From contig JAPWGK010000027.1 in NCBI GenBank assembly GCA_029641185.1, positions 248,001-312,000 of the forward strand: a stretch of 64,000 nucleotides of DNA, written 5' to 3'. This document shows positions 21,346 through 39,712 of the stretch, piece after piece. A program made the translations under genes and the position numbers. The notes under the pieces were generated by a model. That model ran no database searches, was not told where the DNA came from, and was given only the letters and a program-made list of their open reading frames with translations. The stretch comes from Pseudofabraea citricarpa. Lineage: Eukaryota; Ascomycota; Leotiomycetes; Helotiales; Dermateaceae. How positions within the stretch are numbered: position 1 is the stretch's first letter; each line of letters begins with the position of its first letter.

Positions 21346-21900
21346 ACTATCAAGTCGCGACTTTGAAATTGCATAGAAATACAGTGTATGATAGCTACCA
21401 TGTTATCAAAACCTGGATTTAATCTCGGGTCGTGACTTTGATAACAAATGGCGGGCCTTAATCACAACTTTTATTGTAGAGTACCAACCAAGTTGTGGCT
21501 TTGATACTGCATGGAAATACAAAGTATGATATAATGCTATAAAAACCTGCATGTAATATCAGGTCGTGACTTTGATAACAAATGGTAGCCTTAATCACAA
21601 CTTTTATTATGGCGTACCAACCAAGTTATGGCTTTGATACTGCATGGAAATACAAAGTATGATATAATGCTATAAAAACCTGCATGTAATATCAGGTTAT
21701 GACTTTGATAACAAATGGTGGTCTTAACCACAACTTTTATTATAGCGTACTAACCAAGTTGTGGCTTACCAACCAAGTTGTGGCTTTGATACTGCATGGA
21801 AATAGAATATATGATACAATACTATAAAAACCTGCATGTAATATCAGGTTGTGACTTTGATAACAAATGGTGGCCTTAACCATAACTTTGATCATGGCGT
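21346..21900 (+). repeat. 133-bp tandem repeat array, about four copies
   Basis: Units begin at 21346, 21483, 21616 and 21749, so spacings are 137, 133 and 133. Each runs from ACCAACCAAGTTGTGGCTTT through CTATAAAAACCTGCATGTAA to TTGATAACAAATGG. The last unit carries an extra 19-base duplication of its start (21749 and 21768). Copies two and three are nearly identical. No long frame crosses it. Confidence 0.92.
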
Positions 21901-22851
21901 GCCCTCCAAACCTGACTTTGTTTTGATATTGGATCACGACTTGGGCCACTTGGCCTAATGGCATGCTACAGTACCAACTGACAGCATAGCATGCAGATGG
22001 CGTGGACAAGGGCTCAAAGCTAAAGATGGCAACAGAATGGACAATGGGCGTCTGGCATCTGGGCCGGCACCTCTTCGCGTGGTCAGATGTTGCACCAATG
22101 AGGCAAACTGGTCGTATATGTACATGTACATGTACATGTACACGGGGTGACTGGTCGCTTAATCGTCGGTTGAAGAAGTGGTAGGGAAAGTGGCGGCGAG
22201 CGCGGGCTTCAAAGCCTAACAGAGCGGTGAACAGGCTGCCAAGCAACAACCTTCCTCCACTGGGCATAGCGGGAGTCTATCGAATAGCGGGGTCCTTATC
22301 GCTTATCTAGGGGGGCTCCGGGGGGGAGTTCAGCGTGCGAGGTGTGTCGTGCGTCCTCTTACAGTAGCAGCCACGCAGCCTGTTCGCAACACTCGTATTT
22401 CCGCACAGCACAACACGCACTCCCTACAGCACAGCATAGCACAACACACCCACCACACCCACACCCATACCCTACAGCACTCTTGGCCCACGTCTTCTAG
22501 GCCCTATCGGTCACCGGGATAGCCCCCGCAGAACCGTTGCATTCTTCAGGGGGGAGCATCTCGCGAGCCAGTAGGGGAGTAGGGGAGTGCGCAGACACCC
22601 TAACACCCTATCCCACAGGGGTTCGCCAGCACGCTAAACGGGGCGGGACTGGGACTGGCACTGAGCTCGACGGTCGACTGAGAGGTCCTCGTCCCCTGCG
22701 CTACGTCGCCGGTACAAATACAATACACCACCATAGCATACAATACCCGGCCTCAACGAACCTTTGAATGCTTTGAACTCTCAGCCGCGCTTCACCTTGG
22801 ATTTTGGCAGGCTGGGTGGAATGCATCGAGAAGGCCCGCGCTTGGCCCCTC
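21901..22851. other. Intergenic, GC-rich in its second half
   Basis: Contains a TACATG microsatellite at about 22115-22142 and CACAACAC-rich low-complexity sequence at 22390-22480. The downstream part is the promoter of methyltransferase copy 2. No supported gene. Confidence 0.45.
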
Positions 22852-24255
22852 ATGGCGAGTTCGTCGTCGTCCATACAGAATGAGCAGATCGAGGTCGATG
22901 TGCGTCTCCTCCTCTCTCCCTGCTCTTTGCGCGGGCACATCACCGATACTGACATGTTGCGCACAGGATCAATCTGCTCCAGAGGATCCGTACGAGAACG
23001 AGAACGAGGACGAGGTGGGCGATCTGCTAGCAGCATGTGGACTAGTGCTGACAGCATTCTAGATTGCCTCATCCACCGCATCTGCGAAATCGAGCATCTT
23101 CCGATACCAGGAAGAGAATGGCAGGACGTATCACGCATATAAAGCTGGGAGTAGGTTTGGTTGATCTACAACATGTCGAGTGACTGACACAGCTGTAGAG
23201 TATGTGCTCCCGAACGACGAGGTAGGAGAAAACTCAGCAGGACAAGATTCATGACGCTTACACACATCCTTTGAAGCCAGAGAACAATCGACTTGGTACC
23301 GTCAACTGTGATCTTCACCATCTGCTTCCACTGACACGCATCAGACCTGCAGAGTCATCTGTGCTACTTGACCTTTGGTCGGACACTACCTTTAGCACCT
23401 CTAGACAATGTCAAAAGAGTTCTCGATGTTGGCACAGGTACAGGGATATGGGCGATCAATTTTGGTACGTTACACCGATCAGCTGGGAGATATACAACTC
23501 ACACATCTAGCGGACGAACATCCGGATATCGAGGTGATCGGAATGGATCTCTCACCCGTCCAGCCCTTATTGTACGTGGCGCGGAAACTACTTATCGATG
23601 CCCTCTAACCATACACAGTGTACCAACAAACCTGATGTTTGAGATTGACGATCTGGAAGAGAATTGGACCTTCAGCTCCAAGTTTGATTACATACACGCC
23701 AGTATGATGTGTGGATCTTTTCACAACTGGCCTAAGTTCTACAAGCAATCATTCGAGTGAGTCCAGATCTCCGTGGGGTAATCTATCCATCCACTGACAA
23801 ATCCTAGAAACCTGAATTCCGGTGGATATCTCGAAATCCAAGATATGAGTCTCCCCATCCGATGCGACGACGATACCTTCCCAAAATCGACAGCACTCCA
23901 TCAATGGAGCGACCTGATACAAGAAGCCGCCAGCAAGATGGGCATTGATCTCGGAGCATGCCACCATGCGAAGGAAGACTTATTAAAACACGGATTTGTC
24001 GATGTGGTCAAGATCCCGTACCGGTGGCCCATGAACCGATGGCCGAAGCAGCGGAAATACAAAGAGCTTGGCATGTGGACGCAGGAGAATTTTACGATGG
24101 GGTTGGAAGGCATGAGCCTCGCGCTGTTCACGCGCAGCCTGGGTTGGAGCATGCAGGAGGTCAAGATCTTCTGCGCCCACGTGCGCAACGACATGATGAA
24201 TACGAACATCCACTCGTACTGGAACGTTTATGTTATATATGGGCGAAAACCATGA
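22852..24255 (+). CDS. LaeA-like SAM-dependent methyltransferase, copy 2 (9 exons)
   Basis: Exons: 22852-22899, 22967-23014, 23063-23150, 23199-23221, 23277-23295, 23345-23464, 23511-23571, 23619-23756 and 23808-24255; 330 residues. Landmarks are YQEENGRTYHAYKAGKY, DLQSHL, motif I VLDVGTGTGIWAINF (Gly105-Gly109), DLSPVQPLFVPTN, IDDLEEN and NLNSGGYLEI, in the same order as copy 1. Eight intron positions and phases are shared with copy 1; exons 4, 5 and the 138-nt exon have identical lengths in both. This is the TAM-domain/LaeA-like family: SAM-dependent methyl transfer, target unknown. The 3'ss before DLQSHL (23344) was chosen because the next AG breaks the frame. The two copies probably arose by an old duplication, as protein similarity is only moderate. 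Confidence 0.88.
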
Positions 24256-24748
24256 TATTTCCCTTTTTGATGACCTAGAGAAGGCGGAGGATTCTTTCTC
24301 GTCTCGTTTTTATGTCTTGCAAAGAAAGCATCATGTTATCCCACTATAGATAAAAAGGAAAAAACCCACCTCAATTGATGTTTATCGCTCAGATCAGACC
24401 CCACCAGACCTACATGCAGCATCATGTTTATTTAGTCTTCTCTTCCCCCTCTTCCCACTCACTGCACGAGTGCACGAGTCCCGGTACCACGGTAGCTAGC
24501 CTCACCACTGGCTTTCGAGCACGCTACGCACGCCTGTGCCTACGCCGTGGGCAACGAAAACTTGGGACTCGCGACTTGCGACCTGCGAGTCTGCGACCTG
24601 TGACCCGGAACCCACTCTTACTGTCCTGTACATGTACCTGTACATCTTTTGCTCATCTCGATCTCGTCTCCCTGATCCACGGACCCGGGTCCCCCGCTCG
24701 CGGTTTGGTCATTCGTTCATTCCCAGGACAATGGGGATTGGGTTGGGG

Positions 24749-24750
<2 letters not shown>

Positions 24751-24781
<31 letters not shown>
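24751..24781 (+). repeat. Homopolymer run of 31 G
   Basis: Uninterrupted G from 24751 to 24781 following GGTTGGGGTT. True length is uncertain because such runs are error-prone in sequencing. Confidence 0.95.
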
Positions 24782-24948
24782 CTACGGGAGACAGGTGGGT
24801 TGCGTCTGTGTGTGTGTGTGTATGTGTCTGTGTCTGTGTGTGACGATGACGAGTGATGAGGGAAGAGGGAAGAGAGAAAAAGCCAATCAAATCAAATCAT
24901 ATACATATACATATGGTGGTGCGGATCTGTATATTGTGTAGAGATGGA

Positions 24949-25030
24949 GTTGATGTTGATGTTGATGTTGATGTTGATGTTGATGTTGATGTTGATGTTG
25001 ATGTTGATGTTGATGTTGATGTTGATGTTG
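24949..25030 (+). repeat. Perfect GTTGAT hexamer array, about 13.7 copies
   Basis: 82 bases of exact GTTGAT units with no interruption, flanked by GAGATGGA and GGCAGTTGGGCAG (itself a short duplication). Confidence 0.95.
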
Positions 25031-25126
25031 GGCAGTTGGGCAGTTGGGGTTTTTTGAGTGTACCGTACCGTACCGAGAGTAAAATCATCTTTGTCGTGGT
25101 TTGTGGGATTGGGTGTTGTTTGGTGT

Positions 25127-25168
25127 TTGGTGGTTGGTGGTTGGTGGTTGGTGGTTGGTGGTTGGTGG
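25127..25168 (+). repeat. TTGGTGG heptamer array, six copies
   Basis: Six exact TTGGTGG units; repeated GG pairs make two-tier G-quadruplex formation plausible. Confidence 0.93.
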
Positions 25169-26081
25169 TTGGGTTGTGCAGTGGAGTGAAGTAGAGTAGA
25201 GCTTAAATTGTGGGTTGGAGAGGATAAGGACGAGGAGCGGTTCGTGAAATGGGAATAGGGGGTTTATTATAAGTCGGTGTCAGTGATGAATTGGAATTAT
25301 GAAATCGCGTCGGGATAGCATGTTGTGATTGTGATTGTGAAATCGGGTTATACTTTGTGTAGGTGGGATGTGGTGTTTGTTCGTTCGTTTGTTTTTTTGT
25401 TCTTCTTTGGTCCGCTCTACCTACTGTGTGTGTATGTGTGGCACTGGACTCATCGCTTATATCCTACAGTAGGTACGCAAGAGATGACTTTTGTGGAATG
25501 GATTATCATCTGTGGTTGGAATTACTGGTTTGAGCATTGCGTGGGTTGGGCTGGTTCTGTGGGGAGTCGAATGGATAAAATCGACTTGGTAGTTGGAAAG
25601 GGAATGTCGCGGGTTGGTTTAGAGCAGCAATCCTTAGTACGGATCTTCTTTTCTTTATTTTTTCGTCTCTTTTTTCTTTCTTTTTCTTTTTGTAAAATTC
25701 TCTCGTTTAATATTTCATCGGCTGTATGACATTCTGAGCAGTCCCATTGCCCACGGTAGTGGTTTCAGCTTCCACAGAACTCCTGCCTCACAACATAAAG
25801 TAAAATGATTCCACACTTGGCTCGCCTCCCCAATCATCGACAGAAGAGCCAAAACACACGAGCTCCTTCGTCTCAAAAAATTTAAGCTTTTCATGTCATC
25901 CCATCTGAGGCACCGTTAGCGCTGATGGACGGTGCCGATGTGGAATCACCAAGTAGCCGAGCATCTGAAACGATGACTTTGGAATCTTTTCCCGCTGCTT
26001 GGGGATAAGCTCGCTTGAGATGATTCCATCCATTATGGAAAGGTATTTGATATCGAGATCTGTTTGGGTTATGGCTGCGAG

Positions 26082-26088
26082 TATAAAA
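26082..26088 (+). promoter_or_regulatory. Probable TATA box of the secreted propeller gene
   Basis: TATAAAA about 160 bases upstream of the ATG at 26244, followed by a pyrimidine-rich leader typical of fungal secreted-protein genes. Confidence 0.5.
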
Positions 26089-26243
26089 GTGATGGGGGTT
26101 TACTGTTCTGGTCCTCTTTTCGATGTCTCTTTAGCTGCGCTCGCATTCATTTTCTATCTCTCTATCCTTCAAGTCTTTTACATTGAATATATTTTACGGC
26201 ACCAAAATCTTTTACTTGCCTTCTTTATTGCCAAAATCTCACC

Positions 26244-27720
26244 ATGGTTCAACTACCATCCCTTCTAGCAACTCTTACTCTCTTCGTCATCACTTCAGCC
26301 TTACCACTCACCGTCCTCTTTGGGGATGCCTCCTCAAACAACCTGACGATTTCCGAAGATGGTAAAAGTGTGTCTCTCAACGGGCAGCCGATCAGTCTAA
26401 GTAAAGATAAACAAAAAGGCCACGGCTCTCAAGCAGGCACAAAACCTGCACCGGATGCTAAAGCTATCTACTTCATTACCAACACAGCCGAGAATTTCAT
26501 CGTGGCTTTAAAGGTTTCAAACGATGGTTCACTGTCCGATGGATCAATTACACCCACTGGAGGAGCGGGGATGAGCGGAGTTGATTCGAAGGGTGTTCCT
26601 GCTGCTCCGGATGCGCTTTTCAGTCAAGGAGCTGTGAAGGTATCCGGGAACGTAAGTCAACCTTCCCTCCTTGGTCAACAGAGTGAGAGAGAACTGACGC
26701 ACGAACAGCACATCCTCGCCGTGAATCCAGGATCGAACACAATCTCTTTATTCTCAATCGACTCCCTCGATGCTACAAGACTAACCATGCTCGGTCAACC
26801 TGCCAACACACTCGGCGAATTCCCCACCAGCATCGCAGCCTCCTCCAAATTAAACATGGCATGTGTTGCAAATACCGGTGCAAAGGCGGGCATTGCATGT
26901 TTCTCCATCTCAACCTCGACAGGTCTGGTACCGCTCGATACCGCACTCCGTCCTATCGAGCTGAATCAAAGCACGCCCCCAAAAGGGCCTACAAACACCA
27001 TCTCCCAGACCTTCTTCAACGCCGACTCGACCGCTCTACTAACGACAGTAAAAGGCGACCCGACCGTAAACAACACAGGATTCCTATCCGTCTTCCCAGT
27101 GACCAACGGATCCGTGTCGACTCAAGACGTGCGCTCCTCTCCCGCCGGCACGGCCGTCCTATTCGGGACGGCATTACTGCCTGCCTCCAACGAGCTATTC
27201 GTCACCGACGCCACTTTCGGCTCTGCGACGCTGTCTCTGTCGCCAGACAATCGAGCCGCTGTGTCTGCGAAGACCGACATCCTGGGCCAGGCTGCGACGT
27301 GCTGGGCGGCCTTCTCGGATACTACGGGCACGGCATTCGTCACTGACGTCGCTGTCAATCACCTCGTCGAGGTCGATCCGAAGACGGGAGCCGTCGTCAG
27401 TTCTGTGAACTCGCCGAATGGCAATCCCGGCATGGTCGACCTCGTTGCTGCGGGCAGGTTCCTCTATGCGCTTAGTCCCGGCAACGCTACGACTCCGGCG
27501 GCTGTGGCGGTCTTTGATGTTGCTGGTGGACGCGGTGGTGAGTTTTCTGGCTTTCTTGGTCCCATTTCCGTCTTTTCATCTCTTGTTTCTCTCTTTGCTT
27601 GCCTGTTCTCCCCTCGGTGAAATATTTAAACTAACGTGATGCATAGCTGCGAAGGAGATCCAGAATTTTCACCCTACAGGCGTCTCAGCTAGTGCTCAGG
27701 GCATGGCGTTTTCGGTTTGA
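26244..27720 (+). CDS. Secreted beta-propeller protein (3-carboxymuconate cyclase/lactonase-like)
   Basis: Exons 26244-26651, 26709-27537 and 27647-27720 give 436 residues with the stop at 27720. A signal peptide is clear (MVQLPSLLATLTLFVITSALP). The mature part shows repeating propeller-style blades: AIYFITNTAENFIVALKVSN, HILAVNPGSNTISLFSI, FLSVFPVTNGS and VTDVAVNHLVEVDP. It fits the seven-bladed lactonase / 3-carboxy-cis,cis-muconate lactonising enzyme-like family. In fungal pathogens such as Sporothrix a surface glycoprotein (Gp70) belongs to this group. The protein has several N-glycosylation sequons. Intron 1 (57 bp) is in frame without a stop; its GTAAGT donor and CTGAC branch, and the join SGNHILAVNPGS, support splicing. 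Enzymatic activity is doubtful; an extracellular or wall role is likely. Confidence 0.82.
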
Positions 27721-28975
27721 TCAGAACGATGTTGTGGTTGGAGATGACTCGAAATCCGTACTTTGCTTCGGTTTTCGAAGATATAGAAACCGGAATCGTT
27801 GATGTGTAGAGAATTAATTTATCAGCGAGGCTTGACGTAGAATCGTCAACTTCTCGTATCCTTCCCTCACGAGTAAAATATAGAATTTAAACCATTAGTA
27901 GCCTTTATTGAATTCTCAATCGCCTTTTCTCTCACCGGGTGTTGAGAGTTCCCGACTATGCCTATCGTCGCTAAGCGGTGGTAATTAAGAGAGAGAAACT
28001 AAGGACCTTGTTGGCAAATATTACTTAACCGACTCCTAGCTTATTTTGTCTAGCCAATCAAACTCGGGGCCGAAAGAAGGATGAGATGCAAGCTCAAAGC
28101 TAAACAAGAGAAGAGACTTTCCTCCAAATCGGGGAGCACAAATCTGTACAGAGCTTGATCATCAACCTTTCTACCGTCTCAGTTTTGAGTTCTTACCGAT
28201 GCACACTAGCGGGTTAAGCATGCATGCTTTAATCATGTTTTACACTTTATAATCGAGATCTCTTTTGGTTGATGGTTTGTGATCTCGGAGTTTTCACCTT
28301 GTCAGTGCTTGTTCGGCATACTTGATCTCGCATGGTCAAGATATATTGGACTCTCAAAAGTGGGCTCGATTGCAGAATTCAGCAGATTTAAAAAGAGAGT
28401 ATTAACACAGCATAAAAGTGGGTTATGCATGTCGCTATTTCACTCAGTTTAAGTTTAAAAATATATTATCTCACAACTTGTAATCTATCAAGATTCAATC
28501 CGCTCCGAATCCGAAGCTCAGGCTTTTACATAACATAAATTCATAATGGCGTGAATTTTCGTGCCTTGAGGTGGTTGGGATTAACTCATCGGCTTCTTGC
28601 TAAGCTCTTGTCGTCTTTAAGCTAGAGATTTGTAGGGGCATGTTGACAGCTTAAGTTCACGACGCCTTTCTCGAATTGTATAAGCGAGTAAGTGCCAAGA
28701 TATATCGTTATGAACCATTCTTTCTGTTATTTTTGGCCATCAGAAAAAGACGTGACGACTAACAAATGGTAATTGTAACAGTTCAGGAGCCAAAAAAGCA
28801 AGAGTGAGGCTTAAGCAGATTAAGATCTGAGAGTCTGAAAATCCCATCTTAGTGGCTCTTACATTTCCTACATGTAGATTTGCTTCAGTCCCTTCTTTGT
28901 TTCTTCTCAGATTCCTTCTTCATCCTCACATTCGTTTTCACGTCCACAAACCCTTGACTCCCAGAGCCTCTCAAT
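27721..28975. other. Intergenic; no supported gene
   Basis: AT-rich spacer of about 1.25 kb with no long frame. The last 120 bases are a C/T-rich leader before the hydrophobin-type gene. Confidence 0.5.
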
Positions 28976-30410
28976 ATGAAGCTCTTAACATCTATATTCT
29001 TTGCGCTTGGTGCTTTTGTTATTTCTGTGACAGGACAGATCAATCTTCCCCTGACAACATCAACCAGCACCACCACCACCAGCAGCACTTCTACTTCCAG
29101 AACATCAACATCAACTTCGTCCTCAAGTAGTACTTCATCTCCTACGACCACCTCTCCAACATCTTCCGGGACCACGACTTCTACGACCTCAAGTACCTCA
29201 ACTACCACCAGCAGTTCAATCACGACTACAACTACTTCACCTACATCCACTTCTGGAACAACCACCTCGTCAACTTCCAGTTCATCACCAACAACCTCTT
29301 CTACAAGTTCATCAAGTTCTTCTAGTGCAAGCTCCTCAACCTCCAGCTCGGGTTTGATCAACGGAATAGGGGGAGGGTTGCAGGCAACTTCCACAACAAG
29401 TACTTCGTCAAGTACTTCTCTTTCAACCACGTCGTCCACTACATTAAGTACGACTACCACAACTACATCTACTTCTGGAACAACATCCTCGACTGTAACT
29501 ACTACAACAAGCTCGTCTTCTACAAGCTCATCTACGACCAGTTCATCCTCAAGCAGCTCAAGCTCAGCTACTTCATCCGCCTCTCCCAGTACAACTTCCT
29601 CTTCAACAAGTTCGTCGACAAGCCCTTCAACGAGTGCCCCGACAAGTTCATCGACGAGTTCATCAACAAGCCCCAGCAGCACCAGCTCTTCCACAACCAG
29701 CTCGGGTCTACTCAATGGAATAGGTGGAGGTTTACAGGCCACTTCCACAACAAGCACTTCTTCGACCACCACATCAAGTTCTACCAGTACCACATCCTCA
29801 TCCTCATCCTCATCAACCTCAAGCTCAGTACTCGGTCTGATCGGCGCCACCATAACCACATCATCCAACCAAGGAAATGTCGGAGTGACCGCATCGCCAG
29901 CAAGCGGCGCTGCTCGAGGGGGTGCGCAAACGACTGCAACAGGAACAACGCCATCCGTCCAAGGCGGAGCTCAGGCGACGGCAACTGGAACGAACGCCGG
30001 TGCACAAGCGACTGTTGGAGCCGGCGCCGGCCCCGTAGATGCATCGGCCTGTGTTGGCGTCAACGGTGGTGCAAGCTGTACAAGTTCGAGCACGACATCG
30101 AGCCCAACCAGTAGCCATACTGCCACGTCCACGGGACCTATCTGCCCTGATCCAACGTATTATACGAAGCCCTTCTGCTGTATTGAGTATGTGCATCGCG
30201 CTTTGCATCTTGATTGTAGACCAGGCAGTCGGAAGTATGTGAACCGAACAGGATTCCGCCAGGTGTGTCATGATGATCGGCGGGCTCCTTTGTGTTGCAA
30301 GATCCCCATTGTAAGTTCTTCTTTTCTTTCCCTGGTAGTTCCCTCGGATTTTGACTGACCTTTCTTTCTTCCGTTAGGCTGGTGGTGGATTCCAATGCCA
30401 AGGCGTTTGA
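28976..30410 (+). CDS. Ser/Thr-rich mucin-like protein with C-terminal class II hydrophobin domain
   Basis: Exons 28976-30310 and 30378-30410 give 455 residues. A signal peptide (MKLLTSIFFALGAFVISVTG) is followed by about 360 residues that are mostly Ser and Thr. This part contains two copies of a GL(I/L)NGIGGGLQATSTTSTSS motif (residues about 125 and 243), then a Gly/Ala/Thr segment. The C-terminus carries eight cysteines at 390, 401, 402, 414, 431, 440, 441 and 452: C-x10-CC-x11-C-x16-C-x8-CC-x10-C. That is the class II hydrophobin spacing, and LDC, the PLCCKIPI-like segment and the final CQGV also fit. Splicing of the 67-bp intron is needed to gain the eighth Cys. Hydrophobins coat hyphae at interfaces; the O-glycosylated stalk may anchor or extend it. 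Ordinary class II members have only about 100 residues. Confidence 0.85.
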
Positions 30411-31379
30411 ATAATCAGATATATTTTACCGAATTATCCACGGTTCTCTGTGACGATTAGAGGCGAAAGCATTGTTGTTTTTTGTGGCGTGCTTCAAGCA
30501 AGTCAGATCAAGCTTCCGAGACTTCGAGCTTCACAAAGCAGTGGAGGGTAGTGATAACCAAATTAACCCACTTCTTGTACCATATCACTTAATTCAAAAG
30601 TACATTTCCTGTTTTCTTGTCCAGTTCTCGCGTATTCTCGTGTCGCAAGACTTCGTCAAGGCACAAATTTCCTCAAAGGACTATTTACTAGGTAATGGAC
30701 GATCTTTCCACCGTGTATTAGGTTATAATCTTCATGATTCCGAGATTTATAACATCGTAGGATAATAAATAAATTGAAAAGTGAATAGAGCAATGATTGA
30801 CCCGTTTTTGAGCTGGTCAGCTCATTTTAAATGACTCGTCAAATATCACAAGTCAATTGGTTGTGTCTTGGTGACTGAAATACTACGATATATATTTATG
30901 TACATCGGTACGAAAGTGTCTTCTGCGTTACTAAGAAGACAGATGCAAGTCGAGATTAGTCGTGTAATTTTTAGAGAGAGAGAAAATGCGAATGTCACCC
31001 GGAGATAATTTCCTGTGGGGTCTATTCAGGCAAGCGAGATAACTGGATGTCAACACTATGGTCACTAGCGAGAGGTTTCGCTTTGAGAAACCATTTAGCA
31101 AGATTGCCTCTCTCGAATATGAATTATCTGGGCTTGATCTGGTTTCATGCCCACCATGTAAGTGGAAAGAAAAAAGTAAAAGTTTCAATTGCTTCGCCAA
31201 CCCTATGAAATACGTCCGTCGCACACAAATTGCCCAGGTTGGCGACATTTCTAAGCCCAAAAGTTATACTGCTGTCAATGAAAAAAGTCAATCGTAAGTT
31301 CATAGGTATATCTACGTCAAAACATTAGAAGCCCCCTAAATTACCCTGTATGCAATGACAACGCCAATTCTACCTTGTT
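30411..31379. other. Intergenic; no supported gene
   Basis: AT-rich spacer between the convergent hydrophobin and histidine-phosphatase-like genes. Frames at 30472-30765 and 30931-31297 show no family resemblance. Confidence 0.5.
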
Positions 31380-32441
31380 CTATCGCTTGATGGCCTGCTT
31401 CACCAGAACGGGAATTATATGGGCTGGAGGGAGGTTGAACTCTCTATGCCCTACAACTCTCAGCAAAGCAGCTATCGTTCCGGCATCTACAGTCAAAGAA
31501 ATAAACCGATTCGTGTCTTGATCAAAAAGCTCTTCCAGGAAACTACTCATACGCTCGTCGTCGTCGTGCTCCGTTTCCTGCGCAATCTGTTCCCATAGCT
31601 CGTCATTCTCTGCGAAGCCTTTCTCAAAGTTGAATGTCGGGTGTTCAACCTGTATTTCGGATTTCGTACTGCGGCGAGCGGCTGCATGGCTTCCTTCTGT
31701 TCTTGTACGTAATTTCTAAATTTCAATTGATTACTTGTGGTTCTAGAGTTCTATCGTTATTTAACTTACATCTTTGACAGTGACGACGAGAGGACTCTCA
31801 TCTTCGGCTAGATTGCTGTATGTAATCTGTGCCGTCTCTAAACATTTCTTCTGGGGACCGGAATAGAAGCTCTGCGGCAGCGACATGTCTTCGCGAAGCA
31901 ACTGATACAGCCAGAACAGATTGAGCTCCTTTGCCTGTCGGGCGCCCATCTGTGTAAGCGAAGGGTCTTGCCGATTTTCGTTCTCTGACTTGTCTGAAAA
32001 GCCATCGTCATTCTGCTTAAGCCACAGTCAGTCAGCAAGGCTATTAATATTCTAGTACCTTTGTAAGTACCTTTGCAGCACCGGCTTGCGCCGTCTCGCT
32101 ATTCCGGCCGAGGAAAAGCAACTTGTACTTCTCAGACCCATTGCTGTTGGCATTTAACTCTTCGACTTTCGTTTCTAGTCTCTGCCATAAAGTTTGTGTT
32201 TTTTGCTTCTCAGACTTCTTAAATGGTTTGAGCCCGAAGTTATGCAGCTTCTATTTGGGTTCGTTAGTGGCTTGTGCATTCTCGAGGGGTTTCAAGGACC
32301 ACCGACAAAGTCGAAAGCTTTAGCCTTGGTGCGCTCTTCATCTTGCAAGAAGTAGCCGTCGACGGTAGAAAACTGGGTGGTCATCTTTCGAGACGGTTCG
32401 TAATAGACTCGTGCCACCACGAGAGGATTTGGCTTCTTCAT
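31380..32441 (-). CDS. Histidine-phosphatase (phosphoglycerate mutase-like) family, catalytic residues lost
   Basis: Exons in coding order: 32441-32307, 32250-32071, 32012-31770 and 31715-31380, all phase 0, giving 297 residues and TAG at 31380. The order FSTVDGYFLQDEE, NFGL, KYKLLFLGRNSE, TQMGARQAKELNLFW, SFYSGPQKKCLETA, RRSTKSEIQVEHPTFNFEKG and RFISLTVDAG...VGHREF follows fungal PGAM-type phosphatases. The catalytic RHG is R94-N95-S96. The second active-site Arg position is Lys161, and the distal His position is Asp263. The usual block after RHG that contains WDCYW is replaced by a polar stretch. No stop or frameshift breaks it. The last exon lacks its own start. It is probably a non-catalytic paralogue or a young pseudogene. 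The start may be the inner Met (MTTQFSTVDG). The first donor (GTCGGT) is weak. Confidence 0.75.

Positions 32442-39712
<7,271 letters not shown>

Larger units (their letters stand above)
24256..26081. other. Intergenic, dominated by simple repeats
   Basis: No supported gene. Holds a 31-base G run, a hexamer repeat, a heptamer repeat and TG-rich microsatellites (24803-24842). Frames in 24375-25729 are translations of these repeats. Confidence 0.6.

Noticed and set aside
21346..21900. Repeat array considered as CRISPR
   Set aside because: Units are direct 133-bp tandem copies without spacers, in a eukaryotic genome.
24853..25194. Frame encoding a Val-Asp repeat
   Set aside because: It is the plain translation of the GTTGAT hexamer array with no gene context.
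28885..29868. 327-codon minus-strand frame rich in Val, Glu and Leu
   Set aside because: It is the antisense of the Ser/Thr-rich region of the hydrophobin-type gene; the bias comes from the repeated sense codons.
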